This document shows positions 27,115-35,965 of a stretch of 64,000 bases of DNA, piece by piece; position 1 is the first letter of the stretch, and every line of letters begins with the position of its first letter. The notes below the pieces were generated by a model. It ran no database searches. It had not been told where the DNA came from and was given only the letters and a program-made list of their open reading frames with translations. The position numbers and the translations under genes were made by a program. The stretch comes from Burkholderiales bacterium Ga0077544 (GTDB lineage: Bacteria > Pseudomonadota > Gammaproteobacteria > Burkholderiales > Burkholderiaceae_D). The stretch spans positions 1-64,000 of the forward strand of contig LNEU01000027.1 in the NCBI GenBank assembly GCA_001464355.1, read 5' to 3'.

Positions 27115-28358
27115 GCGAATTGCGTATAGCTTATCTGATCAATCAGTATCCGAAGGTCAGCCACAGTTTCATCCGCCGGGAAATTCTGGCGCTGGAACGG
27201 CAGGGGCTTGTGATCAACCGATTTGCCTTGCGCGGTTGGGAAGGCGATCTGGTGGACGCTGAAGATTTCGTAGAGCGTGAGCGTACTCGTTACATCCTGC
27301 AGCGTGGTGTGCTTGGTTTGTTGCGTTCTGTGCTGGAAATCAAACTGTCGTCGCCGCTACGATATATCAAGGCACTGGCTTTGGCGTTTCGGATGAGCCG
27401 CCGTGCCGACAGGCCGTTGCCGTATCACCTGATCTATCTGGCAGAAGCCTGTCGTCTGGCGTCGTGGCTGAAGCGTGATGGCGCGACGCATTTGCACGCC
27501 CACTTCGGCACCAACTCGGCGGAAGTGGCGATGCTCGCCAGCGAATTGAGTGGCGTTCCTTACAGCCTGATGATTCACGGCTCTGAAGAATTCGACAAGG
27601 CGGAGTTTATCGGCCTGCCTGAAAAACTTCGACGCGCCACTTTTGTCGCCGCGATCACCTCTTTCTGTCGCAGCCAGTTGTACCGCAGTCTGCCTTATGC
27701 GCATTGGGACAAAGTGCAGATCGTGCATTGCGGGCTGGAGCCGGCTTTTTACAACAATGTGGATTTGACCTTGCCACAACGTCCGCGCTTTATTTGCGTC
27801 GGTAGATTGTGTGAGCAAAAAGGTCAGCAGATATTGATTGAAGCGGCGTCCATTCTTGCAAGAAAAGGCATGGCGTTTGAACTCGTACTGGCAGGCGATG
27901 GCGAAATGCGCGCAGATGTCGAAGCGTTGATTGCGCAATGCAATCTGGAATCGCACGTGCGCATCACAGGCTGGATCAGCAGCGATCAGGTCAAGCAGGA
28001 AATACTGGACTCACGCGCAATGGTGATGGCGAGTTTTGCGGAAGGCTTGCCGGTCGTGATCATGGAGGCCATGTCCTTGCAGCGACCGATTTTAAGTACA
28101 TGGATTGCAGGTGTGCCCGAGCTGGTCATCGATGGTGAAAACGGTTGGTTGTATCCACCCGGTTCGGTTGAAGAGCTGGCGCTGGCAATGGAGCGTTGCC
28201 TCAATACATCGGACGAAGAGTTGTCCAAAATGGGACGACTGGCGCGCGCACGCGTGCTCGATCGTCACGATATCGATCATGAAGCAGGCAAACTGCATGC
28301 GTTGTTTCAACAGGCGGCGCAGGAACAGGATGGCCGGAGCGGAGCTGCGCAATGGTGA
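27111..28358 (+). CDS. Glycosyltransferase family 4
   Basis: A 415-residue GT-B enzyme starting at TTG (27111), overlapping the previous stop. The N-terminal half begins LRIAYLINQYPKVSHSFIRRE, an opening common in colanic-acid-type GT4 enzymes, and contains HLHAHFGTNSAEVA. The donor half has FICVGRLCEQKGQQILIEA and the E-X7-E motif in FAEGLPVVIMEAMS. It transfers a sugar to the growing lipid-linked unit; donor and linkage are unknown. Confidence 0.9.
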   Translation: MSELRIAYLINQYPKVSHSFIRREILALERQGLVINRFALRGWEGDLVDAEDFVERERTRYILQRGVLGLLRSVLEIKLSSPLRYIKALALAFRMSRRADRPLPYHLIYLAEACRLASWLKRDGATHLHAHFGTNSAEVAMLASELSGVPYSLMIHGSEEFDKAEFIGLPEKLRRATFVAAITSFCRSQLYRSLPYAHWDKVQIVHCGLEPAFYNNVDLTLPQRPRFICVGRLCEQKGQQILIEAASILARKGMAFELVLAGDGEMRADVEALIAQCNLESHVRITGWISSDQVKQEILDSRAMVMASFAEGLPVVIMEAMSLQRPILSTWIAGVPELVIDGENGWLYPPGSVEELALAMERCLNTSDEELSKMGRLARARVLDRHDIDHEAGKLHALFQQAAQEQDGRSGAAQW

Positions 28359-29539
28359 CCTTGCTGTATAGCGCAATCATTGTCGTGCTGGTATTGGCGG
28401 CCTTGCCGGTTGCCGTTCTGCTGGTGCAGGCGCTGGCGGCGTTAAAACGCACGCGTGTGACTTCACTGCCAACCGAATGGCGTCCCGGCGTTGCCGTGAT
28501 CGTGCCTGCACATAATGAAGCGCAAGACATTTCTGCCACGATCGCTGCCATACGCGAGCAACTGCGGGAGGGTGATCGACTTGTGGTCGTTGCGGATAAC
28601 TGTACGGATGACACGGCTACGGTAGCACTGCTTGCCGGCGCGACCGTGCTTGCGCGCTGCAATCTGGAACAACGCGGCAAGGGCTTTGCACTTGACTACG
28701 GTGTGCGGCATCTCGCGCATAGTCCACCCGATATCGTGATCATGATCGATGCTGATTGCCAATTGCTGCCTGGTTCCATAGACAGGCTCGCCTGTCTGGC
28801 GATGACGACGCAAAGGCCGGTACAGGCGCTCGATCTGATGCAGGCCAAAAAAAATGCCGGCTTGAAAATGAGGATTGCCGAGTTTGCATGGATAGTCAAA
28901 AACCATGTGCGTCCACTGGGCTTTGCAAGATTAGGTTTGCCCTGTCAGTTAATGGGCACAGGCATGGCGTTTCCATGGGCCTTGATAGAGAAAGCCGGAT
29001 TGGCAAATGGCAATCTGGCGGAAGACATGCAATTGGGAATAGAGATGGCACGCAAAAATGCGGCGCCGATTTTTTGCCCCGATGCGTGCGTGATCAGTTA
29101 CTTCCCTGAGGGTGAAGAAGCGGCGCGCATGCAAAGAACGCGTTGGGAGCATGGCCACATCAGCATGATTATTCACCATGGTTTTCCCTTGCTGATTCAA
29201 GGTCTGCGTCGCGGTGATCGGATGTTGATCGCGATGGCGCTGGATATGTGCGTGCCGCCTGTAGCCTTGCTGACCCTGGTGACGCTTGTGTTGTTCATCG
29301 GCGCCTCGATTACTTACTTCATGTTTGACTGGCTTGCGCCTCTGCTTCTCGCCAGCATCAGTCTGCTCGGATTGACTTTTGCGGTGCTACTGGCATGGCA
29401 ACGCTTCGCGCGTCATGTCGTCAGCCTGAACGATTTGTTATCCGCCTTGAGTTATGTCTTCTGGAAGCTGCCTTTATATCTGAAGTTTTTTATCAGCCGT
29501 CAGGTGGAATGGGTGAGGGCTAAGCGCGATGCAGACTAA
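28352..29539 (+). CDS. Membrane glycosyltransferase family 2
   Basis: A 395-residue protein with one N-terminal membrane helix, a GT-A domain and two or three C-terminal helices. Motifs are VAVIVPAHNEAQDISATI, VVADNCTDDTATVA, the DXD in IVMIDADCQ and the QRTRWEHGH (Q-X-X-R-W) motif near residue 260. This layout resembles processive or cellulose-synthase-like GT2 enzymes, though such membrane enzymes also act once per repeat unit. It overlaps its upstream neighbour by 7 bases and its downstream neighbour by 11. Confidence 0.9.
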   Translation: MVTLLYSAIIVVLVLAALPVAVLLVQALAALKRTRVTSLPTEWRPGVAVIVPAHNEAQDISATIAAIREQLREGDRLVVVADNCTDDTATVALLAGATVLARCNLEQRGKGFALDYGVRHLAHSPPDIVIMIDADCQLLPGSIDRLACLAMTTQRPVQALDLMQAKKNAGLKMRIAEFAWIVKNHVRPLGFARLGLPCQLMGTGMAFPWALIEKAGLANGNLAEDMQLGIEMARKNAAPIFCPDACVISYFPEGEEAARMQRTRWEHGHISMIIHHGFPLLIQGLRRGDRMLIAMALDMCVPPVALLTLVTLVLFIGASITYFMFDWLAPLLLASISLLGLTFAVLLAWQRFARHVVSLNDLLSALSYVFWKLPLYLKFFISRQVEWVRAKRDAD

Positions 29540-30761
29540 TTACCTATGGCGAGAGCCGGCAGCAGATGGCGATGCAAGCAGAGATGCAAACAGCCATGCC
29601 GAGAACGCCGCGATCAACACGATCAGCACGGATTTTCAACGGCCTGTCTATTGCATACTCGGCTTGCCCTTCGATGCGACTACTGTGGAGCAGGCAACGG
29701 CAAGCATTATCAATGCGGCGCGCAGTCATCAACGCTGCTTCTTTTCCACGCCGAATCTGAACTTCGCGGTGGCCAGTCTGGATGGCGGCGCATTCCGCGA
29801 TTCCGTCATACGCAGCGATTTGTCGGTAGCGGATGGCATGCCACTGGTGTGGATTGCCAAACTGCTGGGATTGCCGATCACCGAGCGCGTAGCTGGCTCT
29901 GCCTTGTTCGAGGCTTTGCGTAACCGGCCGGGCAAAGTATTGCTGGTGTATTTCTTTGGCGGCCCCGATGGTGTCGCAGAGATTGCGGCCGAAAAATTGA
30001 ATGCGAGCGCATCGGGTTTGGTCGCTGTTGGATATCAGTCGCCCGGTTTTGCCAGTGTCGAGGAAATGAGCAGCGAAGCAATCATCAAAGACATCAATGA
30101 CAGCAAGGCAGATTTTCTGGTGGTCGCATTGGGTGCAAAAAAAGGGCAGGCGTGGATAGAACACAATTTGTCGCGCCTGCAAGTACCCGTCGTCAGTCAT
30201 TTGGGTGCAGTGGTGAATTTTGTAGCAGGCACAGTAAAACGTGCACCGGCCTGGGTAGGTTCACTTGGTGGTGAATGGTTATGGCGCATCAAGGAAGAGC
30301 CAGCCTTGTGGAAACGTTACCTCAATGATGGTCTAACGCTGCTCAAGCTGATGACGCTGCATGTGATTCCCTGTGCGCTGACGACGCGACTGTACAAACG
30401 GGACAAGCATGCAGTCGCCAATGCGCGTGTATCGCTGACTGTGCAGGGAAGTCACTGCATCATCAAGGCAAGTGGCGCATGGGAAGACAGCAATCTGCAA
30501 CCTCTGCGCGAGATATTTGCCAGTGCGACGGCGACGCCATTTCACATACAGCTCGATTTTTCTGAAGTCACACATATCGACAGCGCATGCATCGCCTTGT
30601 TGATGCTCTTGTATGGGCATCAATCAAAAATCAAGCATGGATTCTCTTTAAGAAAGACGAGACCCGAGATCAAACGTTGTTTGCGCTTGTTCTGTGCGGA
30701 CTACCTGCTGGAATACAAGAGTGAAGCATGTGAGCAATCCGTGCACATGGCGACGCAGTGA
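29529..30761 (+). CDS. WecB/TagA/CpsF glycosyltransferase fused to a C-terminal STAS domain
   Basis: A 410-residue protein. Residues about 40-275 are a GT26 (WecB/TagA/CpsF) domain, seen in FFSTPNLNFAVAS, SVADGMPLVWIAKLLG, VYFFGGPDGVAEIAA, LVVALGAKKGQAWI and HLGAVVNFVAGTVKRAP. Residues about 310-405 form a STAS fold (HIQLDFSEVTHIDSACIALLMLL), where the DS at about 351-352 matches the regulatory Ser region of anti-anti-sigma factors. The GT would add N-acetylmannosamine, a glucuronic-type sugar or a similar residue to the lipid-linked chain. The STAS part suggests phosphorylation or partner control, by inference. Plain family members are about 250 residues. Confidence 0.88.
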   Translation: MQTNYLWREPAADGDASRDANSHAENAAINTISTDFQRPVYCILGLPFDATTVEQATASIINAARSHQRCFFSTPNLNFAVASLDGGAFRDSVIRSDLSVADGMPLVWIAKLLGLPITERVAGSALFEALRNRPGKVLLVYFFGGPDGVAEIAAEKLNASASGLVAVGYQSPGFASVEEMSSEAIIKDINDSKADFLVVALGAKKGQAWIEHNLSRLQVPVVSHLGAVVNFVAGTVKRAPAWVGSLGGEWLWRIKEEPALWKRYLNDGLTLLKLMTLHVIPCALTTRLYKRDKHAVANARVSLTVQGSHCIIKASGAWEDSNLQPLREIFASATATPFHIQLDFSEVTHIDSACIALLMLLYGHQSKIKHGFSLRKTRPEIKRCLRLFCADYLLEYKSEACEQSVHMATQ

Positions 30762-30979
30762 TTTTTCGCGGTGATTTTTATCTCAGTGCGATAGAAAATT
30801 TCTGAAGAAGAATATTTCGAGTCGAAAATTGCCGCAGACACATACTTCGACGTTATATCGAAATACGATTTTCGAAAAACATTTTTTGTTACGAATCTTC
30901 TCTGTAAAAAAGGGAACTTTGTGGTCAATCATTCATCTTTATAAGGTGCACTTGTGCGGCTTTTTGGAAAAATGAAATC
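30762..30979 (+). promoter_or_regulatory. AT-rich intergenic region with three TTCGA-type palindromes before galE
   Basis: Perfect palindromic elements lie at 30815-30827 (TTTCGA-G-TCGAAA), 30846-30862 (TTCGA...TCGAA) and 30869-30878 (TTTTCGAAAA). This is the largest gap inside the exopolysaccharide locus and probably contains a second promoter serving galE and the downstream genes. The palindromes may be operator sites. Confidence 0.45.
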
Positions 30980-31999
30980 ATGAAAATACTGGTAACGGGA
31001 GGAGCTGGTTACATCGGTTCCCACACTTGCGTGGAATTGATCAAGGCCGGTTATCAAGTCGTCGTGGTCGACAATCTTTGCAACAGCAAAGCTTCAGTAC
31101 TGGAACGCGTCGCCACGATTACAGGAACGACAGTACCTTTCGTGCAAGCAGATTTGCGCGATCGTCCACGGATGGAAAAAATATTCGAGCAACATCGCTT
31201 CGACGCTGTGATGCATTTCGCCGGCTTGAAAGCGGTCGGTGAATCGGTCGCTGAACCCTTGCGCTATTACGACAATAATGTCGAAGGCAGTCTGGTGTTA
31301 TTTCAGGTCATGGCGCAGTTTGGCGTGAAAAATCTGGTCTTCAGTTCATCCGCTACCGTGTACGGCGATCCTGCAACAGTACCGATACGGGAAAATTTTC
31401 CGTTGGTGGCAACCAATCCTTACGGCCGCAGCAAGTTGATGATCGAAGACATGCTGCGCGATGTAGCTATCTCAGATGCAGGATGGCGCGTTGCTTTGCT
31501 GCGTTACTTCAATCCGGCCGGCGCGCATGAGAGCGGCTTGATAGGCGAAGATCCTAACGACATACCCAACAATCTCTTTCCATATGTGGCGCAAGTTGCA
31601 TCTGGCAGACGCGAGTTGTTGTCAGTGTATGGCGATGATTACCCGACTAACGATGGCACCGGGGTACGCGATTACATCCATGTGGTGGATCTGGCGATAG
31701 GTCATGTCAAGACGCTGACTAAATTGATGGCGAGCGAATCTGGTGTACAGGCTTATAACCTTGGCACAGGTTGCGGCAGCAGCGTGCTGCAAATGATCAA
31801 GGCATTCGAGCGCGCCAGTGGACGTGCCGTTCCTTATCGCGTAGTGGCGCGCAGACCTGGCGATATTGCTGTTTGTTATGCCGACGCATCCCTGGCCAGA
31901 AATGAACTGGGCTGGTCGGCGCAGCGCACTATCGAACAGATGTGCATCGATACCTGGCGCTGGCAAAGCTCGTCGGAAGAACACTTCGCTTATGCCTGA
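30980..31999 (+). CDS. galE: UDP-glucose 4-epimerase
   Basis: A 339-residue short-chain dehydrogenase fold enzyme interconverting UDP-glucose and UDP-galactose. The NAD site is VTGGAGYIGSHT (residues 4-15). The catalytic Ser/Tyr/Lys are in FSSSATVYG and NPYGRSK, and RYFNPAGAHESG is the usual downstream block. Length is normal for GalE. It supplies UDP-galactose for the exopolysaccharide. Confidence 0.95.
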   Translation: MKILVTGGAGYIGSHTCVELIKAGYQVVVVDNLCNSKASVLERVATITGTTVPFVQADLRDRPRMEKIFEQHRFDAVMHFAGLKAVGESVAEPLRYYDNNVEGSLVLFQVMAQFGVKNLVFSSSATVYGDPATVPIRENFPLVATNPYGRSKLMIEDMLRDVAISDAGWRVALLRYFNPAGAHESGLIGEDPNDIPNNLFPYVAQVASGRRELLSVYGDDYPTNDGTGVRDYIHVVDLAIGHVKTLTKLMASESGVQAYNLGTGCGSSVLQMIKAFERASGRAVPYRVVARRPGDIAVCYADASLARNELGWSAQRTIEQMCIDTWRWQSSSEEHFAYA

Positions 32000-32004
32000 T
32001 GCAA

Positions 32005-32032
32005 ATCGAACCTTCTTATATCGAACCTTCTT
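32005..32032 (+). repeat. 13-base direct repeat, period 15
   Basis: ATCGAACCTTCTT occurs at 32005-32017 and 32020-32032, directly after the galE stop. It looks like a small tandem duplication. Confidence 0.85.
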
Positions 32033-32116
32033 TTAAGACAGACGTTTTTAATTCAAAACGCTCGATTCAAGTAACGTCAATTACCGAACAGTCACTCAAA
32101 TAATCCAGGGAAAAAT

Positions 32117-33292
32117 ATGAAAGCAATGATACTTGCAGCCGGCAAAGGAACCCGCGTCCAGCCCCTCACTTATGAATTGCCTAAACCGATGATTCCGATA
32201 ATCGGCAAGCCGGTCATGGAATATCTGGTCGAGCATCTGGTCAAATACGGCGTTAAAGAAATTATGGTGAACGTCAGCTATCTGCATCAAAAGATAGAAG
32301 ACTATTTCGGTGAAGGCCAGCGTTTCGGAGCGCAGATAGGTTATTCGTTTGAAGGCTATATGACCGACGACGGTGAGGTCATGCCCAAGCCTATCGGCTC
32401 CGCCGGCGGCTTGAAAAAAATACAGGAATTCGGCGGCTTCTTTGATGAAACCACGCTCGTCATTTGCGGCGATGCCTTGATCGATCTGGATATCCAATCC
32501 GCATTGTTTGAACACAAGCGCAAAGGCGCGATGGTCAGCATCATCACCAAAGAAGTTGATCGCGAAAAGACTGTTGATTACGGCATGGTAGTCACCGATG
32601 AAGAAGGCCGGGTGCTTTCATTCCAGGAAAAACCCAAGCCGGAAGATGCCTTGTCCAATCTTGCCAGTACCGGCATTTACATCTTCGAGCCGGAAGTGCT
32701 GGATATGATTCCATCCGGCGTAGAGTTCGATATCGGTTCGCAACTGTTCCCATTGCTGGTAGAGAAGGGCGTACCTTTCTTCGCACAAAAGCGCTTCTTC
32801 AACTGGATAGATATCGGCAATGTTAAAGATTACTGGGCGGTATCGCAAAGCGTGATGCTGGGCGAGATGGCGCACATGACCATGCCCGGTACGCAGATCG
32901 CAGAAGGTGTATGGGCCGGCCTCAATGTCAGTATCGATTGGGAAGGCACGACAATAGAAGGCCCTGTTTATATCGGCTCAGGTAGCACGATAGAAGCTGG
33001 TAGCACCATCATAGGGCCAACCTGGATAGGCCATGGCAGCCAGATCTGCAGCGGTTCCAGAGTCGAGCGCAGCATCCTATTTGAGTACACGCGTGTATCG
33101 CCGCATTCCAGCATGTCTGAGCTGGTCGTTTGTACCGATTACTGCGTCAGCCGTGAAGGCAAGATGCGCCATGTGTCTGATTGCGTCGAAGATGCCTGGC
33201 GCGATGCGCGTGATCGTCGTGGTACGACACGTCCGGCGGCTGAGTCGGCGATGCCAGATATCCCGGTGCGCAAGCTAGAGGATGCTGCGTGA
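32117..33292 (+). CDS. NDP-sugar pyrophosphorylase with left-handed beta-helix domain
   Basis: A 391-residue enzyme making a nucleotide sugar from a sugar 1-phosphate. The N-terminal nucleotidyltransferase carries the activation loop LAAGKGTRVQPLTYELPKPM (residues 6-25), ICGDALIDLD and FQEKPKPEDAL. The C-terminal part has hexapeptide repeats (GPVYIGSGSTIEAGSTIIG). It resembles GDP-mannose or glucose-1-phosphate pyrophosphorylases of the ManC/GlmU-like branch; the nucleotide cannot be fixed from sequence. It overlaps the manC start by 4 bases (GTGA). Confidence 0.85.
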   Translation: MKAMILAAGKGTRVQPLTYELPKPMIPIIGKPVMEYLVEHLVKYGVKEIMVNVSYLHQKIEDYFGEGQRFGAQIGYSFEGYMTDDGEVMPKPIGSAGGLKKIQEFGGFFDETTLVICGDALIDLDIQSALFEHKRKGAMVSIITKEVDREKTVDYGMVVTDEEGRVLSFQEKPKPEDALSNLASTGIYIFEPEVLDMIPSGVEFDIGSQLFPLLVEKGVPFFAQKRFFNWIDIGNVKDYWAVSQSVMLGEMAHMTMPGTQIAEGVWAGLNVSIDWEGTTIEGPVYIGSGSTIEAGSTIIGPTWIGHGSQICSGSRVERSILFEYTRVSPHSSMSELVVCTDYCVSREGKMRHVSDCVEDAWRDARDRRGTTRPAAESAMPDIPVRKLEDAA

Positions 33293-34707
33293 AGATTTAT
33301 CCTATCATTTTGTCTGGTGGTTCCGGTAGCCGATTGTGGCCGTTGTCGCGTGCCGCCTTGCCCAAGCAATTATTGCCTCTGGTTTCTGAGCATACGATGT
33401 TGCAGGAAACCGTATTGCGTGTCGCTGATTGGGACGAGGTCGCCGCACCGCTGATTGTCTGCGGCAACGATCATCGCTTTTTGGTGGCTGAACAATTACG
33501 CCAGATTGACGTCACGCCGACCGCGATCTTGCTTGAAGCGGAAGGCCGTAATACGGCGCCGGCCGTTGCGGTGGCGGCGAATTATTTGCTTGCACGAGAT
33601 CCCGATGCCTTGATGCTGGTATTGCCGGCAGATCATTTGATTCTTGATCCTGATGCATTTCATAACGCGGTACTTCGCGCTGCGAATGCGCTCGGTACCA
33701 ATGCATTGGCAACCTTCGGTATCGTGCCTTCCAGTGCAGAAACCGGTTACGGCTATATACGGCGCGGTGCCGCGATTGATGAATCCGGTCGCTGTTTTAA
33801 AGTAGAAAAATTTGTTGAAAAACCTGATCTTGCAACAGCAGCAGGTTTTATTGCAGATGAACGTTATTCATGGAATAGCGGTATGTTTCTGTTTCGCGCC
33901 GATGTCTATCTGGCTGAGCTTGAGCGTCTGCAGCCGGAGATGGCGGTATGCAGCAAAGCTGCAGTCGACGATGCGTATGGCGATCTATCCTTCTGCCGTT
34001 TGAATGAGGCTGCGTATGCAGCATGCCCTGCGCAATCGATAGATTTTGCAGTGATGGAACATACGCAACAGGCGATCGTCATCCCGGTTGATATAGGCTG
34101 GAGCGATGTCGGTTCCTGGTCGGCCTTGTCCGATATGCAGGATGGCAATGCAGAAGAGAATGTGCTGCATGGCGATATCTATACCGACAATGTGCAAAAT
34201 TCTCTGATCCGTGCTGAAAGTCGCTTTGTCGCGGTGATCGGACTCGATAATGTGGTCGTGGTCGAGACCAAGGATGCAGTCCTGATAGTTGATAAAGATC
34301 AAGTGCAACGCGTCAAGAACGTTGTCGATTTTCTGAAGCAAAAAAAACGCTGCGAACATTTGAATCACACACGTGTATACCGACCGTGGGGTTCGTATGA
34401 ACCTATCGATGCCGGTGAACGCTTTCAAGTCAAACGCATCACCGTCGATCCCGGCGAAAAATTGTCATTGCAAATGCATCACCATCGCGCCGAACACTGG
34501 GTTGTTGTCACGGGTACCGCGCGCATCACCTGCGGCGACACCGTCAAGTTGCTGACAGAAAACGAATCCATTTATATCCCGATAGGTATGACACACAGGC
34601 TGGAAAATCCCGGCAAGATGCCGCTGCATCTGATCGAAGTGCAATCGGGCGCTTATCTTGGTGAAGATGACATCGTGCGTTTCGATGATGTTTATCAACG
34701 GGCGTGA
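33289..34707 (+). CDS. manC: Mannose-1-phosphate guanylyltransferase / mannose-6-phosphate isomerase
   Basis: A 472-residue bifunctional type II enzyme (AlgA/XanB/CpsB group) that makes GDP-mannose and isomerises fructose-6-phosphate to mannose-6-phosphate. The GTG start at 33289 gives MKIYPIILSGGSGSRLWPLS, the guanylyltransferase signature, with FVEKPDLATA further on. The C-terminal cupin isomerase has RPWGSYEPID, QMHHHRAEHWVVVTGTA and PIGMTHRLENPG. GDP-mannose, or fucose derived from it, is therefore a probable building block of the polymer. Confidence 0.95.
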   Translation: MKIYPIILSGGSGSRLWPLSRAALPKQLLPLVSEHTMLQETVLRVADWDEVAAPLIVCGNDHRFLVAEQLRQIDVTPTAILLEAEGRNTAPAVAVAANYLLARDPDALMLVLPADHLILDPDAFHNAVLRAANALGTNALATFGIVPSSAETGYGYIRRGAAIDESGRCFKVEKFVEKPDLATAAGFIADERYSWNSGMFLFRADVYLAELERLQPEMAVCSKAAVDDAYGDLSFCRLNEAAYAACPAQSIDFAVMEHTQQAIVIPVDIGWSDVGSWSALSDMQDGNAEENVLHGDIYTDNVQNSLIRAESRFVAVIGLDNVVVVETKDAVLIVDKDQVQRVKNVVDFLKQKKRCEHLNHTRVYRPWGSYEPIDAGERFQVKRITVDPGEKLSLQMHHHRAEHWVVVTGTARITCGDTVKLLTENESIYIPIGMTHRLENPGKMPLHLIEVQSGAYLGEDDIVRFDDVYQRA

Positions 34708-34717
34708 GGGAATGATA

Positions 34718-35965
34718 ATGGACTTAACAGACACCCCCTTTGTGAATGAAAAGAACAATCCCTTCGTCACGCATGATGAAAAATCTGCGGAAGGAAAATT
34801 GATCGTTCAATTACACGAGCAACGCATAGATGGTCGCGTCACACGTATTGCCACGTTCGGCGATCAACAAGTCTGGTGGGAAATGGCCGGGCCGAATGAA
34901 AGTCTGCCGCCGCCTTTGGTCGCACACGATATGGCCGCAACTGCATTGGTCTTTGTCGCGATGCATAGAGGCCAGGATATGCATATCGATGGTCCTGTTA
35001 CCTTTTCATTATTAAGAAATCTGGAAGATCTGATCGCATGCTGGGTCGCATGGCGACCGGATCTATATCGTCATATTAATGTCAGTGCGACGCGTGAATT
35101 GGCGGATGACGCGATTCGCATGCCGCCGACACCGCAAGCAGTGGCTGCATTTTCAGGCGGACTGGATGCATCCTTCACTGCATGGCGGCATGTAACCGGG
35201 CGCGCAGGACGCCGCAGTTATCACTTGCTGGCAGGTGTCTTGATTCAGGGTTTCGATATCGCGCTGAATGCCGATGCGGCGTTCGCGATCACCACCGCTT
35301 CTGCGGCTGACTCCCTGCAATCGATCAATGTACCCATGGTGACGTTGAAGACCAACTGGCGCGATGTGGCATGCGTCAATTGGGAAATGGAATTCGGCAA
35401 CGGTGTTGCCACTTGTTTGCGTAACTGGCAAGGCAGCGCACATGCGGGGCTGGTCGGTTCCGATGAAGACTACACACGTTTGGTACTGCCATGGGGCGGC
35501 AACCCGATCACGTACGCGATGTTGTCCAGCCGCGATTTTCAGATTGTGTATGACGGCGGTGAATTTGCCCGTACTGAAAAAGCCGAACGCATCCTCGATT
35601 GGGAAACCGGCTTGCGTAATTTACGCGTCTGCTGGGAAGGGCCGCTGACAGGACACAACTGCGGTCGCTGCGAAAAATGTTTGCGTACCAAACTCAACTT
35701 CATGGCCGTCGGTGCCGCATTGCCGGAATCACTGGCAGGTCGACCCACCGATGCGCAGATACGCGCACTGCGTGCCGGCAACCATGCGCAATTGGTGCTG
35801 CTGGACGAGATCGTGCAGATCGCCGAGAAGCGCAAGATCACTGATCCGTGGGTCAGTGCATTGAAGCTGACGATACGCAAGAATCGCTTCCTGAATAAAT
35901 TCTCTTTCTTTGATGCGACCAGGCGAGTGCTTGGAAAAATAAAGCGCACACTGGTGTCGCGATGA
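34718..35965 (+). CDS. PP-loop ATP pyrophosphatase-like protein of unknown function
   Basis: A 415-residue protein. The N-terminal ~130 residues are unassigned. Then comes AAFSGGLDASFTAWRH (about residues 147-162), the SGGxDS/T PP-loop that adenylates a carboxyl or carbonyl group in QueC, asparagine synthase and N-sugar amidotransferases. Later, HNCGRCEKCLRT (about 322-333) has three cysteines that could bind zinc, as in QueC. The reaction is unknown; amidation or thiolation of a sugar or cofactor is an inference from context. The ATG at 34718 has GAGG 8 bases upstream. The stop overlaps the flippase start. Confidence 0.78.
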   Translation: MDLTDTPFVNEKNNPFVTHDEKSAEGKLIVQLHEQRIDGRVTRIATFGDQQVWWEMAGPNESLPPPLVAHDMAATALVFVAMHRGQDMHIDGPVTFSLLRNLEDLIACWVAWRPDLYRHINVSATRELADDAIRMPPTPQAVAAFSGGLDASFTAWRHVTGRAGRRSYHLLAGVLIQGFDIALNADAAFAITTASAADSLQSINVPMVTLKTNWRDVACVNWEMEFGNGVATCLRNWQGSAHAGLVGSDEDYTRLVLPWGGNPITYAMLSSRDFQIVYDGGEFARTEKAERILDWETGLRNLRVCWEGPLTGHNCGRCEKCLRTKLNFMAVGAALPESLAGRPTDAQIRALRAGNHAQLVLLDEIVQIAEKRKITDPWVSALKLTIRKNRFLNKFSFFDATRRVLGKIKRTLVSR

